Part shown: positions 6,316 through 14,170 of the stretch, in pieces | Position numbering within the stretch: position 1 is the first letter of the stretch | How the letters are laid out: each line of letters starts with the position of its first letter | Assembly: GCA_963580245.1 (NCBI GenBank) | Contig: CAUZJO010000105.1 | Coordinates: 1-16,943, forward strand | DNA: 16,943 bases | Origin: CAUZJO01 sp963580245 | GTDB taxonomy: Bacteria; Sumerlaeota; Sumerlaeia; MVZB01 | Reading direction: 5' to 3' | Program-made: the position numbers and the translations under genes | The notes under the pieces: model-generated | What the model saw: only the letters and a program-made list of their open reading frames with translations | What the model was told of the DNA's origin: nothing | The model's database searches: none

Positions 6316-8637
6316 TTAGTAGTTCACAACAAACTCACTTTTATTAAGCAGCACCCATTGGAGATTTTCAACTCCGATATCCCGGTGCGTTACGAGGTGT
6401 TTAATCGCCTTCGCCATTTCTCCCTCAGTCGGAAAGCGGGATAGCGTGGACAAGAACAGTTCCTCCACCAGCTTATTGGAGCGACCAGGCTCCTTCCAAG
6501 TCCATGGGGGTGTTTCCTTCAGCAGCATGTTGACTCGGCTGTCCTTTGTGCCGGCCGACACTTTTCTTTTAACCAGATCGTTGTACAACAATAAAGAAGA
6601 CAGCACAATGGAGGTTTTATTATTTGGCTCGATCGTACCCCGATTACCTCGGCCTATAAAGTACAGGAACCGCTCAAGTTCAATGTCACAGTAGGACGCA
6701 AGTGTAAGTGGACTCGGTAAGTCCATGGCGTACCCGGACCAAGGTTGCATGGAAAACCATGGGTCCAATTTTACAAAACCTGCGTGGCCGAATACGTTCG
6801 TAGCCTTGGCAATCGCGTCGTAAATTTCCTCGGCCGACAGCCGGCGAACCAGCTTGCGCGCATAATAGCGATCGTGCTGCGGGTTATACTCCCCATCAAA
6901 GCGAGAGGAAAGCTGATACGCGGTAGACCGGCAGATGGTTCGCATGAGGTGGCGCAGGTCGTGGTTATGATCCACAAAATCCCTCGCCAACGCGTCCAGC
7001 AACCTGGGATGGGAGGGCTGAAGGGTCCACGGCGCGGGAGGAAGATTTTCGGGGTCCTGACGATCGAGATCCCAGGCGAAAGGAGGATCCACGATCCCCA
7101 CTGTCATGAAGCGGGACCAAAACAGGTTGACCGTGGCCTTGGCAAACTGGAAATCCGACGTGAGCATGCGAGCGAACTCAAGCCGGGGATTGGCGCCCTC
7201 TTCCGGCCGTTCCTGGTTCAGCAGATACTGCGGATAAACTTCGGCGCTCTTGTCTCGCGCAATGCGCAACTCGCTGGCGGCATCCAGCCGGTAATTCGTG
7301 ACGGCCGAGGCATTCGGCAAAGCGGAAAAATCAAAACCTGCAAACCCCCCTCCTTTTTCAGGCTGCAACATCGGCCCATCGACCAAAGCAACACCCAGAC
7401 CTCCTGGGTTGAACATTTGGGTATTTCCAAAAAAGGCGGCCTGGCGCCAAAACTCCACGCGCTTTCGTCTCGAGAGCCACAGGTTGCTGTTATCGACATG
7501 ACCGGCCCCATCGTGGCAGGAGATACATTGCAGATCCACGCCAAGAAAGGTTTTGGTCGCGGCGAGGGCAATCTCGTCACATGTGTCCTCATGCATACCA
7601 GCTTTTTGCCGGAGCAGGAACCCGACTTTCCCGTCAAAATTTCCATTCAGCGCCGTGGCGGTTAAAATCTCACGCACTGTATGGTCATAGGGAATGTTAT
7701 ACTTCACAAACAGTTCAATGTATTTGCGAAACTGTGCAGCGTTTCCCTCAATGCCATTGCCCTGGGGACCGTTTTTAAACAGGTCTTCAAAAAAGAATCT
7801 CCATTTGCTCAGGAAGGGATCTTCAGCCAGACCAAAGCTCGGGGCCTCGGGGTTTTCGTAAGCGAGCAAGTCATCGATGAGCTGGTTGCGTTTGTTGGGC
7901 TCCGTGCTGGCCATGAATTCTCGCACGGCATCGGCAGCCGGCAGCCGGCCCCACAGGTCCAAGTAAAGCCGACGCATGAATTCCGCATCGCCCGATAGCC
8001 CGGCGTGGGGAATGTCATCGGCTTTCATCTTGTCGAAAATAAAGCCATCGATAAAATTGACCCTTTCTATTTCGACATACTTTGGGGCGGGCGGTAGAAG
8101 CGCGGCAACACTGTCCGTCAGCGCCGTCGCGGCTTCGCGTTCCGCTAGCGGGGATTCGACATGCATTTTTTGCGCCAGGAGCTTGACGTACCTGGCCAGG
8201 TCGTAGATCTTTTCGGCGGCAAGTTTATCCTTCAAGGGCTTCATCAGGGTCTCGGGGATCCCCTCGCGGATTGTCCTTTCGATCTCCTCAAGGGTTCCTC
8301 CATGATGCCATACCTCATCGACGAGATTCCTCCTTGGGTCCCCTTCAGCTGTCCCATCCACCTCGTGACACAGCGCGCACTTGGCTTCAAAGGTTGAAGT
8401 AGCAAATTCCAATCGATCCCCTTCGAGGGTGATTAACGGTTCCTCCTCCGAAGCCTCAAGTGCCTCACTCCGTGCAACTGCCTCAGCCGGGGATTCACGG
8501 CTGGACTCCGCTCGGCAAAGGGGCTCAGCCTTGAGGATGAGCAAAGAGACAAAAGCAAAGGCTAGAATGCTTAAACTGAGTCGATGAACAGATTCTGTCT
8601 TTTCGAGGAACATCAGCCAAATTCTCACGTTAATCAT
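6316..8637 (-). CDS. Exported cytochrome c / DUF1549 / DUF1553 protein (cluster 1)
   Basis: The 773-residue product has a signal peptide (hydrophobic about 20-37, likely cut after CRA at 43). A class I cytochrome c-like domain follows, with heme motif CALCH (87-91) and a possible axial Met at 132 in PETLMKPL. Next is the DUF1549/PSCyt2 domain (about 193-400), beginning NFIDGFIFDK and with a second motif CISCH (371-375). The C-terminal DUF1553/PSD1 domain (about 485-773) shows ATVNLFWSRF and SHPRLLDALARDF. Known members are abundant in planctomycetes and their reaction is unknown. Heme attachment in the periplasm is inferred. An alternative ATG at 8613 gives a shorter n-region and has a weak GTGAGA site. 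Followed 112 bases later by the DUF1501 gene. Confidence 0.9.
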   Translation of the reverse strand: MINVRIWLMFLEKTESVHRLSLSILAFAFVSLLILKAEPLCRAESSRESPAEAVARSEALEASEEEPLITLEGDRLEFATSTFEAKCALCHEVDGTAEGDPRRNLVDEVWHHGGTLEEIERTIREGIPETLMKPLKDKLAAEKIYDLARYVKLLAQKMHVESPLAEREAATALTDSVAALLPPAPKYVEIERVNFIDGFIFDKMKADDIPHAGLSGDAEFMRRLYLDLWGRLPAADAVREFMASTEPNKRNQLIDDLLAYENPEAPSFGLAEDPFLSKWRFFFEDLFKNGPQGNGIEGNAAQFRKYIELFVKYNIPYDHTVREILTATALNGNFDGKVGFLLRQKAGMHEDTCDEIALAATKTFLGVDLQCISCHDGAGHVDNSNLWLSRRKRVEFWRQAAFFGNTQMFNPGGLGVALVDGPMLQPEKGGGFAGFDFSALPNASAVTNYRLDAASELRIARDKSAEVYPQYLLNQERPEEGANPRLEFARMLTSDFQFAKATVNLFWSRFMTVGIVDPPFAWDLDRQDPENLPPAPWTLQPSHPRLLDALARDFVDHNHDLRHLMRTICRSTAYQLSSRFDGEYNPQHDRYYARKLVRRLSAEEIYDAIAKATNVFGHAGFVKLDPWFSMQPWSGYAMDLPSPLTLASYCDIELERFLYFIGRGNRGTIEPNNKTSIVLSSLLLYNDLVKRKVSAGTKDSRVNMLLKETPPWTWKEPGRSNKLVEELFLSTLSRFPTEGEMAKAIKHLVTHRDIGVENLQWVLLNKSEFVVNY

Positions 8638-8679
8638 CCGATTGGGTAAGACCGAAAATCCGAGGATAATGCCTCGACA

Positions 8680-8708
8680 ACCATACAACGGGTCTGACTC
8701 CCGGTCAA
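8680..8708 (-). promoter_or_regulatory. Promoter candidate of cluster 1
   Basis: TTGACC (8708-8703) and TATGGT (8685-8680) on the minus strand are 17 bases apart. Transcription would start near 8673, a few tens of bases before the start codon of the cytochrome-like gene. No other good pair was seen upstream. Confidence 0.5.
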
Positions 8709-8848
8709 GCCCTCGTGCTGGCGGATACGGAGATTTATGGGACGGAAACGATGCGCTTGCCCCATTTCTTTCGTTGCTATGCCGCGGCGAATTGGTGAAA
8801 TTGTGTAATGCGAGGGAGCTGAGGGACAATTCAACCTTAGCCTTTTAT

Positions 8849-9118
8849 TTACAGCGATCCCCCAGCTAAAATCTCTACGGGCTTATACTTATGGACTATG
8901 GCGACCACCACTTTTTCGCCCTCAAGCATCAATATCGGCTTTCTTGCACGGCTATCGACGCGGAGATTGGGCACCGAGCCGCCCGCATTCACTTCGGTGA
9001 TCTTGATCAGGTCAACGGCCAAAACCTCGCTTAATGTGAGATAGTCGGGCGGGCGGTCCTGTCCTTCGTCGATCGGCAACAGCACCATGTTCTCGTGCAG
9101 CTGCGCCCGGGCCTTTGA
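8849..9118 (-). pseudogene. ARPP-1-like domain fragment
   Basis: The minus strand encodes about 90 residues with HENMVLLPI, PPDYLTLSEVLAVDLIKITE, GGSVPNLRV and KPILMLEGE. This matches the order of blocks in ARPP-1 family proteins (N-terminal F/L-P-L, then DYLTLDEAL, EVTEVxxxGSVPEL, PVLLLDGEEL). The next expected block (GAKQNR) is absent. Instead a short unrelated tail (HKYKPVEILAGGSL) runs to a stop, so the domain is cut. Upstream of HENM the open frame continues only by reading the antisense of the IS630 fragment. The native start is therefore gone, and the piece is probably not functional. ARPP-1 domains are of unknown role. Confidence 0.5.
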
Positions 9119-9122
9119 GTGA

Positions 9123-9717
9123 GACCTCAAAGCCGTCGGGCGTTGGTTGCAAGAGGAATATCCGGCCATCCGCCACCAGGCCAAGCGTGAGGGGGCCGAG
9201 ATTCACTGGGGCGATGAAATGGGCGCTCGCTCAGATCATCAAACGGGTCGTTCGTATGGTCGGCGGGGTCGGACGCCAGTGATCGCGGGCACGGGCCGAC
9301 GTTTCAAGCCGGCACATGATCTCCATGGTGACCAATCGGGGGACGTTGCGCTTTATGATTTTCTAGGAACGACTCACCGTCGCAGTGTTTCTGCGTTTCC
9401 TGAAGCGGCTGGTCGGTTCGACCCGGCGCAAGGTGTTTTTGATCGTGGACGGGCATCCGGCGCACAAGGTGGAGCCTTGGGTGCAGTTTCATCGTCATCA
9501 GATCCGTTTATTCTACCTCCCCAAGTACAGTTCCGAGCTCAATCCCGACGAGTTGATCAACAACGACGTCAAGAATAACGCCGTAGGTCGTCGGCGCGCG
9601 CGAACGCCGAATGAACTCGAAGACAACATGCGTTCGTACTTTCGCTCGACCCAAAACCAGCCCCAGATCGTCAAAGCCTATTTCCAAGAGGAAAGTGTGC
9701 GGTATGCCGCCGCGTAA
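9123..9717 (+). mobile_element. C-terminal remnant of an IS630-type transposase, with frameshift and stop
   Basis: Translation across two frames gives WLQEEYPAIRHQAKREGAEI, WGDEMGARSDHQTGRS, then HMISMVTNRGTLRFMIF, VFLRFLKRL, FLIVDGHPAHK and ELNPDELINNDVKNNA, ending EESVRYAAA. These are the DDE-domain blocks of IS630 transposases. The presumed catalytic residues are Asp at 9213, Asp at 9448 and Glu at 9550. Two lesions break it: one extra A at 9306/9307 and a TAG at 9364-9366. The N-terminal DNA-binding half is missing; the similarity begins abruptly at about 9123, where the ARPP-1 fragment ends. About 195 residues of the usual 340-360 remain. No terminal inverted repeat could be placed with confidence. 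Confidence 0.8.
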
Positions 9718-10125
9718 GCCTATCCCATGAAAATGTCAAATATACTATGCTCCGAGTAGTAGAACTACTTTCATACTACGGGACCTTCTTCAGGGGGCAA
9801 GTAAACGTAAAACTCCGCACCGATGTCGGTGAGATTATTCCCAGCAACTCCGATTGAACGGCCCTAGTCTTAAAAGATCAAGCCCAATCGGAGCACTGCG
9901 TAAGCTCAATCATTTCAATATGCGTTTTGTGAGGCGGGGTGCATCGAATAGAGGAGCCGAGCTTCGGGGGAGGTGCGGTATCGTGGTGCTCGGTGATCGG
10001 GAAAGACGCGCTGTCCCCCAAATGGCTAGATCCCGCCGTGTTCTCCGCACAAAATTGCCATGAGCCTGGTGAGGGCAGGGTAACGGAAGAAGACCATGCG
10101 GAAAGGCGCGAATTCGAAAGCTAGC
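9718..10125. other. Non-coding stretch with an inverted repeat
   Basis: No credible gene is present between the IS630 remnant and the stop of the second DUF1501 gene. The only structure noted besides a short GTAGT/ACTAC palindrome near 9760 is the inverted repeat at 9848-9893, listed separately. Confidence 0.5.
9848..9893. repeat. Perfect 9-bp inverted repeat
   Basis: CTCCGATTG (9848-9856) and CAATCGGAG (9885-9893) enclose 28 bases. There is no T-run after either arm. It could be a cruciform, an operator, or the relic of a small element downstream of the transposase remnant. Confidence 0.5.
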
Positions 10126-11457
10126 TCAGAGCAGCTCCTTGATAGGCTCTCCCAGCTTGTCACCGATCGAATTGGCAATATAAACCGGCCGGTTGCCCGG
10201 CGCCAAGTAGGTCTTCGTATAATCGATCCCCAACGCCGTGTAGATGGTCGCGAACAGATCGCCGATCGTGACCATCCGATCACTCACATAAGCCGCCCGT
10301 TCATCGCTCGATCCGACCACCCGGCCTCCCGCGATCCCACCGCCGCCAACGACAAGCGACCAGCAATCGGCCCAGTGGTCTCGCCCCTGGTCCGCGTTTA
10401 TCTCGGGCGTACGCCCGAACTCTCCCATCACCAGCACGATCGTGCTCTCGAACAGTCCCCGTTGCTTGAGGTCCTCCATCAGGGCGGCGAGCGACTGATC
10501 GAGTGGCGGGACGAGGTCCTCACGCATCGATTTATCGTTGGTGGCGTGGGTATCCCAATGATTGTGCCGATAGGCGTCTGCAGTCACGAATTTGCATCCC
10601 GCTTCCACCAGTCGCCGTGCGAGCAGCATGCTTTGGCCGGTCCGCGTGCGCCCATAGGTATCGCGTATTTTCTCCGATTCCTGACCCAAGTCGAAAGCAC
10701 GCTCGACTTCGGGGCTGAGCAGCATCGTGAGCGCCTTTTGGGAAACCGCGTCCATATCAGTAAATTCTGCGATTTTCGCCTTTTCACGATATGTCCTGCC
10801 CACAACCTTCAAAAATGACTGACGATGCTCGATCAGATCCGCACTGATCGATTTGGGTAACGTCAGGTCTTGTAGGCTGAACCCTTCCTTATTCGGATCG
10901 GGCACGTGCATTGGATTGAAAGCACTACCCAGGAATCCGCTACGAATGCCTTCCTTGAATCGTTCGCTCGGCAGGTGCATGACGACGTAGGGAGGCATTG
11001 TGCACTCCGCGCCAAGCTCTTTCGATACGATCGAACCGATGCTGGGAAAATCAATAGCCGTGCTAGGCCGATGACCCGTCTGTGCGTAATACGACCCTTC
11101 CGAGTGTCCATTTTCCTCGGTGTGCATCGATCGAATGATCGACAATTTATCCATGTGTTTGGCCACGTTTGGCATTAGCTCGGATATCTGAATACCGGGA
11201 ACATTCGTGCTGATCGGTTTGAACGAGCTGTTGGACTTGGGATCCCACGTGTCCATCTGGCTGGGACCTCCCTCGAGCCACACCAGGATGCAAGACGTGG
11301 CCTTACCACCACCGGTTGCCCCTCCGCGGGCAAACGCGGAGCTGAGCTGCAGATATTGACCGAGGCTGAGGCCCAGAAACCCAAGCGATCCCACGCTCAA
11401 AAAATCACGCCGACTCAGGTGTCCACCAGGGCATCCCGCGCAACATGTGTCTTTCAT
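10126..11457 (-). CDS. Tat-exported DUF1501 protein (cluster 2)
   Basis: The 443-residue protein starts with a Cys-rich segment (CCAGCPGG) and the Tat motif SRRDFLSVGS (15-24), then a hydrophobic run ending near AFA (43). Family blocks are GGPSQMDTWD (63-72), HNHWDTH (298-304), MGEFGRTP (344-351) and GRDHW (358-362). AAGGAGGG lies eight bases before the ATG, so the start is secure. It is the last gene of cluster 2, 112 bases after the DUF1549/DUF1553 gene. It differs from the cluster 1 protein by a shorter N-terminus and divergent middle, yet keeps the same motif spacing. The reaction is unknown; by fold a hydrolase of the phosphatase/sulfatase type is possible. Confidence 0.93.
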   Translation of the reverse strand: MKDTCCAGCPGGHLSRRDFLSVGSLGFLGLSLGQYLQLSSAFARGGATGGGKATSCILVWLEGGPSQMDTWDPKSNSSFKPISTNVPGIQISELMPNVAKHMDKLSIIRSMHTEENGHSEGSYYAQTGHRPSTAIDFPSIGSIVSKELGAECTMPPYVVMHLPSERFKEGIRSGFLGSAFNPMHVPDPNKEGFSLQDLTLPKSISADLIEHRQSFLKVVGRTYREKAKIAEFTDMDAVSQKALTMLLSPEVERAFDLGQESEKIRDTYGRTRTGQSMLLARRLVEAGCKFVTADAYRHNHWDTHATNDKSMREDLVPPLDQSLAALMEDLKQRGLFESTIVLVMGEFGRTPEINADQGRDHWADCWSLVVGGGGIAGGRVVGSSDERAAYVSDRMVTIGDLFATIYTALGIDYTKTYLAPGNRPVYIANSIGDKLGEPIKELL

Positions 11458-11569
11458 AATTTGGCCCTCCTTTTTTAGGCCGAGACATATGAAGATTTAA
11501 TCGCTCGTTCATGAACACCATGCTCTACAATTGATCTTAATATCATCTTGGGCACGCTAGAGCCAGATT

Positions 11570-14170
11570 TCAATGATTATATACGAATTCGATCGAGCTG
11601 ATCAGTGCCCACGCCAGCGCTTCGACGTCATTCTTACGTGAGTCTCCCTCACCGATCATCTTTTCCAGTTCCATGCGCTCCACATTTGTCGGCAACCTGC
11701 AGAGAGCGGATAAATAGAGTTCTTCGATGATCCGTGCATCGTCCGCGTTGCTTTCGAGCAGACGATGGATTCGTCCTCCTTCTTGCCCGATTTTTTCTGT
11801 GTAAACCGATCCGACCAGCCGGTGGAGGCCCTGCCGGAGCGTCATTTCGATAGCGTTGTTTGACGTCGGCGCCTGAGCGCGGCGATCAAACCGCCCGTAA
11901 ACCTCATCAAGAAAGGCTGAAGACGAAATGTCGGGGAGAAGCTCAATCGCGCGCGTGCCGGGCGGTGTCGGCCCGCCTTCCATGTAGTGGTTCATCCGAA
12001 AAGCTTCAGGCACACCAGTAAACTGTGATATCGCGTCGAGTAATACGCTTGCCTCCAACGGCCTTGGGCGTGACCACGAATAATTGATCGTATCGTCGAG
12101 GTTCTCTTCGGTCGCCTCTCCCGTCAATTGATACGTGCTTGAGTTCACGATCGTCCGGACGAGATGTTTGAGATCGTAATCATGCTCCACGAAATCGCGC
12201 GCGAGCGCATCAAGCAGTTTCGGATGGCTTGGAGGGTTGGAGGAGCGGAAATCATCGACAGGATCGACAATGCCCCGACCTAAGAAGAAGCCCCACATTC
12301 GATTGACCGTGGCCTTGGAGAATTGATCGTTCTCCATCGCGGTCATCCAGTCAGCAAGCTGCTTGCGCGGCGCCTCGGCTCCTTCGGCCATCTCGCGTCC
12401 ATCCAGGAACGCCGGCTTCACCTTTTGCTTCGTTCTGGGATGGATTACATCTTTCCAACCTATGACCCCTAGATCGCCCGGGAAATCGAGCGTGAACTGA
12501 TCGTCCAGGAATAGATCCTTTCGCTTTATTCCCCCATTTCCGGCCACGCTCATCCGACCGAAAAATGCGGAGAGGCTCCAGAATTGGCTCTGACTCCATG
12601 ACTCGAATGGATGATCGTGGCACTCGGCGCATTCCAGACGCACGCCGTGAAAGACTCGCGCCTGTTCGGCCATGAGCTGGCTCGGTGACATCAAACCCGA
12701 CAAACGAAAAAAACGTTGCGTTAGCCCACCGTAACCTTCGGCCGCGATCAACTCCCACGCCATCCGGTTGTATGGTTTGTTTTGCGCGATGCTGTTGCGT
12801 ACCCATTCGGAATAAAGATAGGTGTGCCGGATGTTTGTCTGTGAATTGAAATGGACCCGGAACAAGTCCTGAAAACGGTACGACCACAGATCAACATATT
12901 CGGACGAGTCGAGCAAAATATCGATGAGCTTTGCCCGTTTTTGCGGGTCGGCGTCCTCCATAAACTCGCGCGCACGCTCGGGCGGCGGCAGCGTCCCCGT
13001 GATATCGAGGCAGACCCGCCGCAGAAACTCTGCGTCGCTTGAGAGAGCCGATGGAATGATGTTCAATTTGAACTGTTTGGTAAAAACATGATCGTCGATG
13101 AAGTTCTTGTGCGGAATTTCAGGAAAATCGGTGACTGGACGGGCAATGACGCCGATCCGGGCATGGGCGAAGTGCCCTGGGAACCACACGATGATATTCG
13201 CCTCACCGCTTCCCGTCGCTTTTACTTTGCCGTCTGGGCCCACCTTTGCCACCGCCTCGTTGCTCGATTGGAAGCGCGCATGGTCGGTTACGTCCCGATG
13301 ACGGCCATTCCCCAGACTAGCGGTGATGATAAGCTGCCGCTCCCCTTTCGTATCCAGGACGGCCATCTGGGGTAAAACCTGCAATCGCGCAATTTTTGTG
13401 TTCCCGCTTTCCAATTCACCGAACGGCGCTCCCTGATGAATCCAATTCACGATCGTCGCGTAATCGTCAGACCCGACCTCAAAAAACTTCCCCCCCTTAT
13501 GAGGTGCCTTTGTGGTCGGCTTGAGCAGCAACAGACTCTCTTCGGGCTCCTCCAGGTCGATCCGCGGAATTCTCTCTTCCGCGACCTGGTCGGTCAGAAC
13601 TTGATAATCGCCCCCCTTCACAATCTGGTTGTAGTCGTTCTGTGGATTGAGACTGTTGAGTGAGAGCTTGAAGCCGCCGCGCCCTTTGACGCCCCCGTGA
13701 CAGTCGCTTGCGTTACAACCGCGCCGGGTGAATATCTCACCGATATCGCGCTGAAAACTGAAAGGTTGCTCCGCTTGCGATTCCACAACCCGAACGATGG
13801 TGCTGGCTTTCCGCGTACCGCACTCCACTTGAAGTTCCGTTTCCCCATCCGTCATCGCGACCAGCCGCATGGACTCATCAAGCCGCGCCACGGTCTCGTC
13901 GGAAAGTGAAAAGCGACATTGCGCACTCACATCGCGTTCCAGTCCATCGGTGCATTCGGCGAGAACGACCAAATGTTGCACAGCGTCCTGTCCCCACAGC
14001 ACGGGTTCTTCGGGAAAAATCCTTATCGAAACGATATCGGTCACCGCACCGTTTTTTTCGCTCTCCATCGCCGCCGCCGGGCCCGCTACGGCGATCAAGC
14101 ATGCAAGGGGAAACAGTGAGACCAAACCATTTCGCCTTGTCGAACGTGCTGTCGGATAGAATCGCATCAT
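11570..14170 (-). CDS. Exported Ig-like / cytochrome-like / DUF1549 / DUF1553 protein (cluster 2)
   Basis: I chose the ATG at 14170 because it forms an ATGA overlap with the stop of the gene before it, which points to coupled translation. The ATG at 14197 is the upstream alternative. The 866-residue product has a signal peptide (cut after PAAA at about 34), an Ig-like (Big_2-like) domain at about 43-130, and a CX4CH motif CNASDCH (152-158) of the PSCyt1-like type. A second Ig-like domain follows at about 262-345, then DUF1549 (about 356-545) with CAECH (514-518), and DUF1553 (about 590-866) ending SIEFVYNH. It acts outside the cytoplasm. Unlike the cluster 1 protein, its first heme-like motif has four residues between the cysteines and lies between Ig-like domains. 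Heme binding at that site is uncertain. Confidence 0.93.
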   Translation of the reverse strand: MMRFYPTARSTRRNGLVSLFPLACLIAVAGPAAAMESEKNGAVTDIVSIRIFPEEPVLWGQDAVQHLVVLAECTDGLERDVSAQCRFSLSDETVARLDESMRLVAMTDGETELQVECGTRKASTIVRVVESQAEQPFSFQRDIGEIFTRRGCNASDCHGGVKGRGGFKLSLNSLNPQNDYNQIVKGGDYQVLTDQVAEERIPRIDLEEPEESLLLLKPTTKAPHKGGKFFEVGSDDYATIVNWIHQGAPFGELESGNTKIARLQVLPQMAVLDTKGERQLIITASLGNGRHRDVTDHARFQSSNEAVAKVGPDGKVKATGSGEANIIVWFPGHFAHARIGVIARPVTDFPEIPHKNFIDDHVFTKQFKLNIIPSALSSDAEFLRRVCLDITGTLPPPERAREFMEDADPQKRAKLIDILLDSSEYVDLWSYRFQDLFRVHFNSQTNIRHTYLYSEWVRNSIAQNKPYNRMAWELIAAEGYGGLTQRFFRLSGLMSPSQLMAEQARVFHGVRLECAECHDHPFESWSQSQFWSLSAFFGRMSVAGNGGIKRKDLFLDDQFTLDFPGDLGVIGWKDVIHPRTKQKVKPAFLDGREMAEGAEAPRKQLADWMTAMENDQFSKATVNRMWGFFLGRGIVDPVDDFRSSNPPSHPKLLDALARDFVEHDYDLKHLVRTIVNSSTYQLTGEATEENLDDTINYSWSRPRPLEASVLLDAISQFTGVPEAFRMNHYMEGGPTPPGTRAIELLPDISSSAFLDEVYGRFDRRAQAPTSNNAIEMTLRQGLHRLVGSVYTEKIGQEGGRIHRLLESNADDARIIEELYLSALCRLPTNVERMELEKMIGEGDSRKNDVEALAWALISSIEFVYNH

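Noticed and set aside
6745..7665. Plus-strand open frame of 306 codons
   Set aside because: It lies wholly opposite the cytochrome/DUF1549/DUF1553 gene, whose domains and heme motifs are clear; no ribosome site or family motif supports it.
8661..8676. Hairpin CGAGG/CCTCG in the leader of cluster 1
   Set aside because: The predicted transcription start (about 8673) falls inside it, so the full stem would not be transcribed.
10096..10818. Plus-strand open frame of 240 codons
   Set aside because: It is antisense to the second DUF1501 gene, whose conserved blocks are intact.
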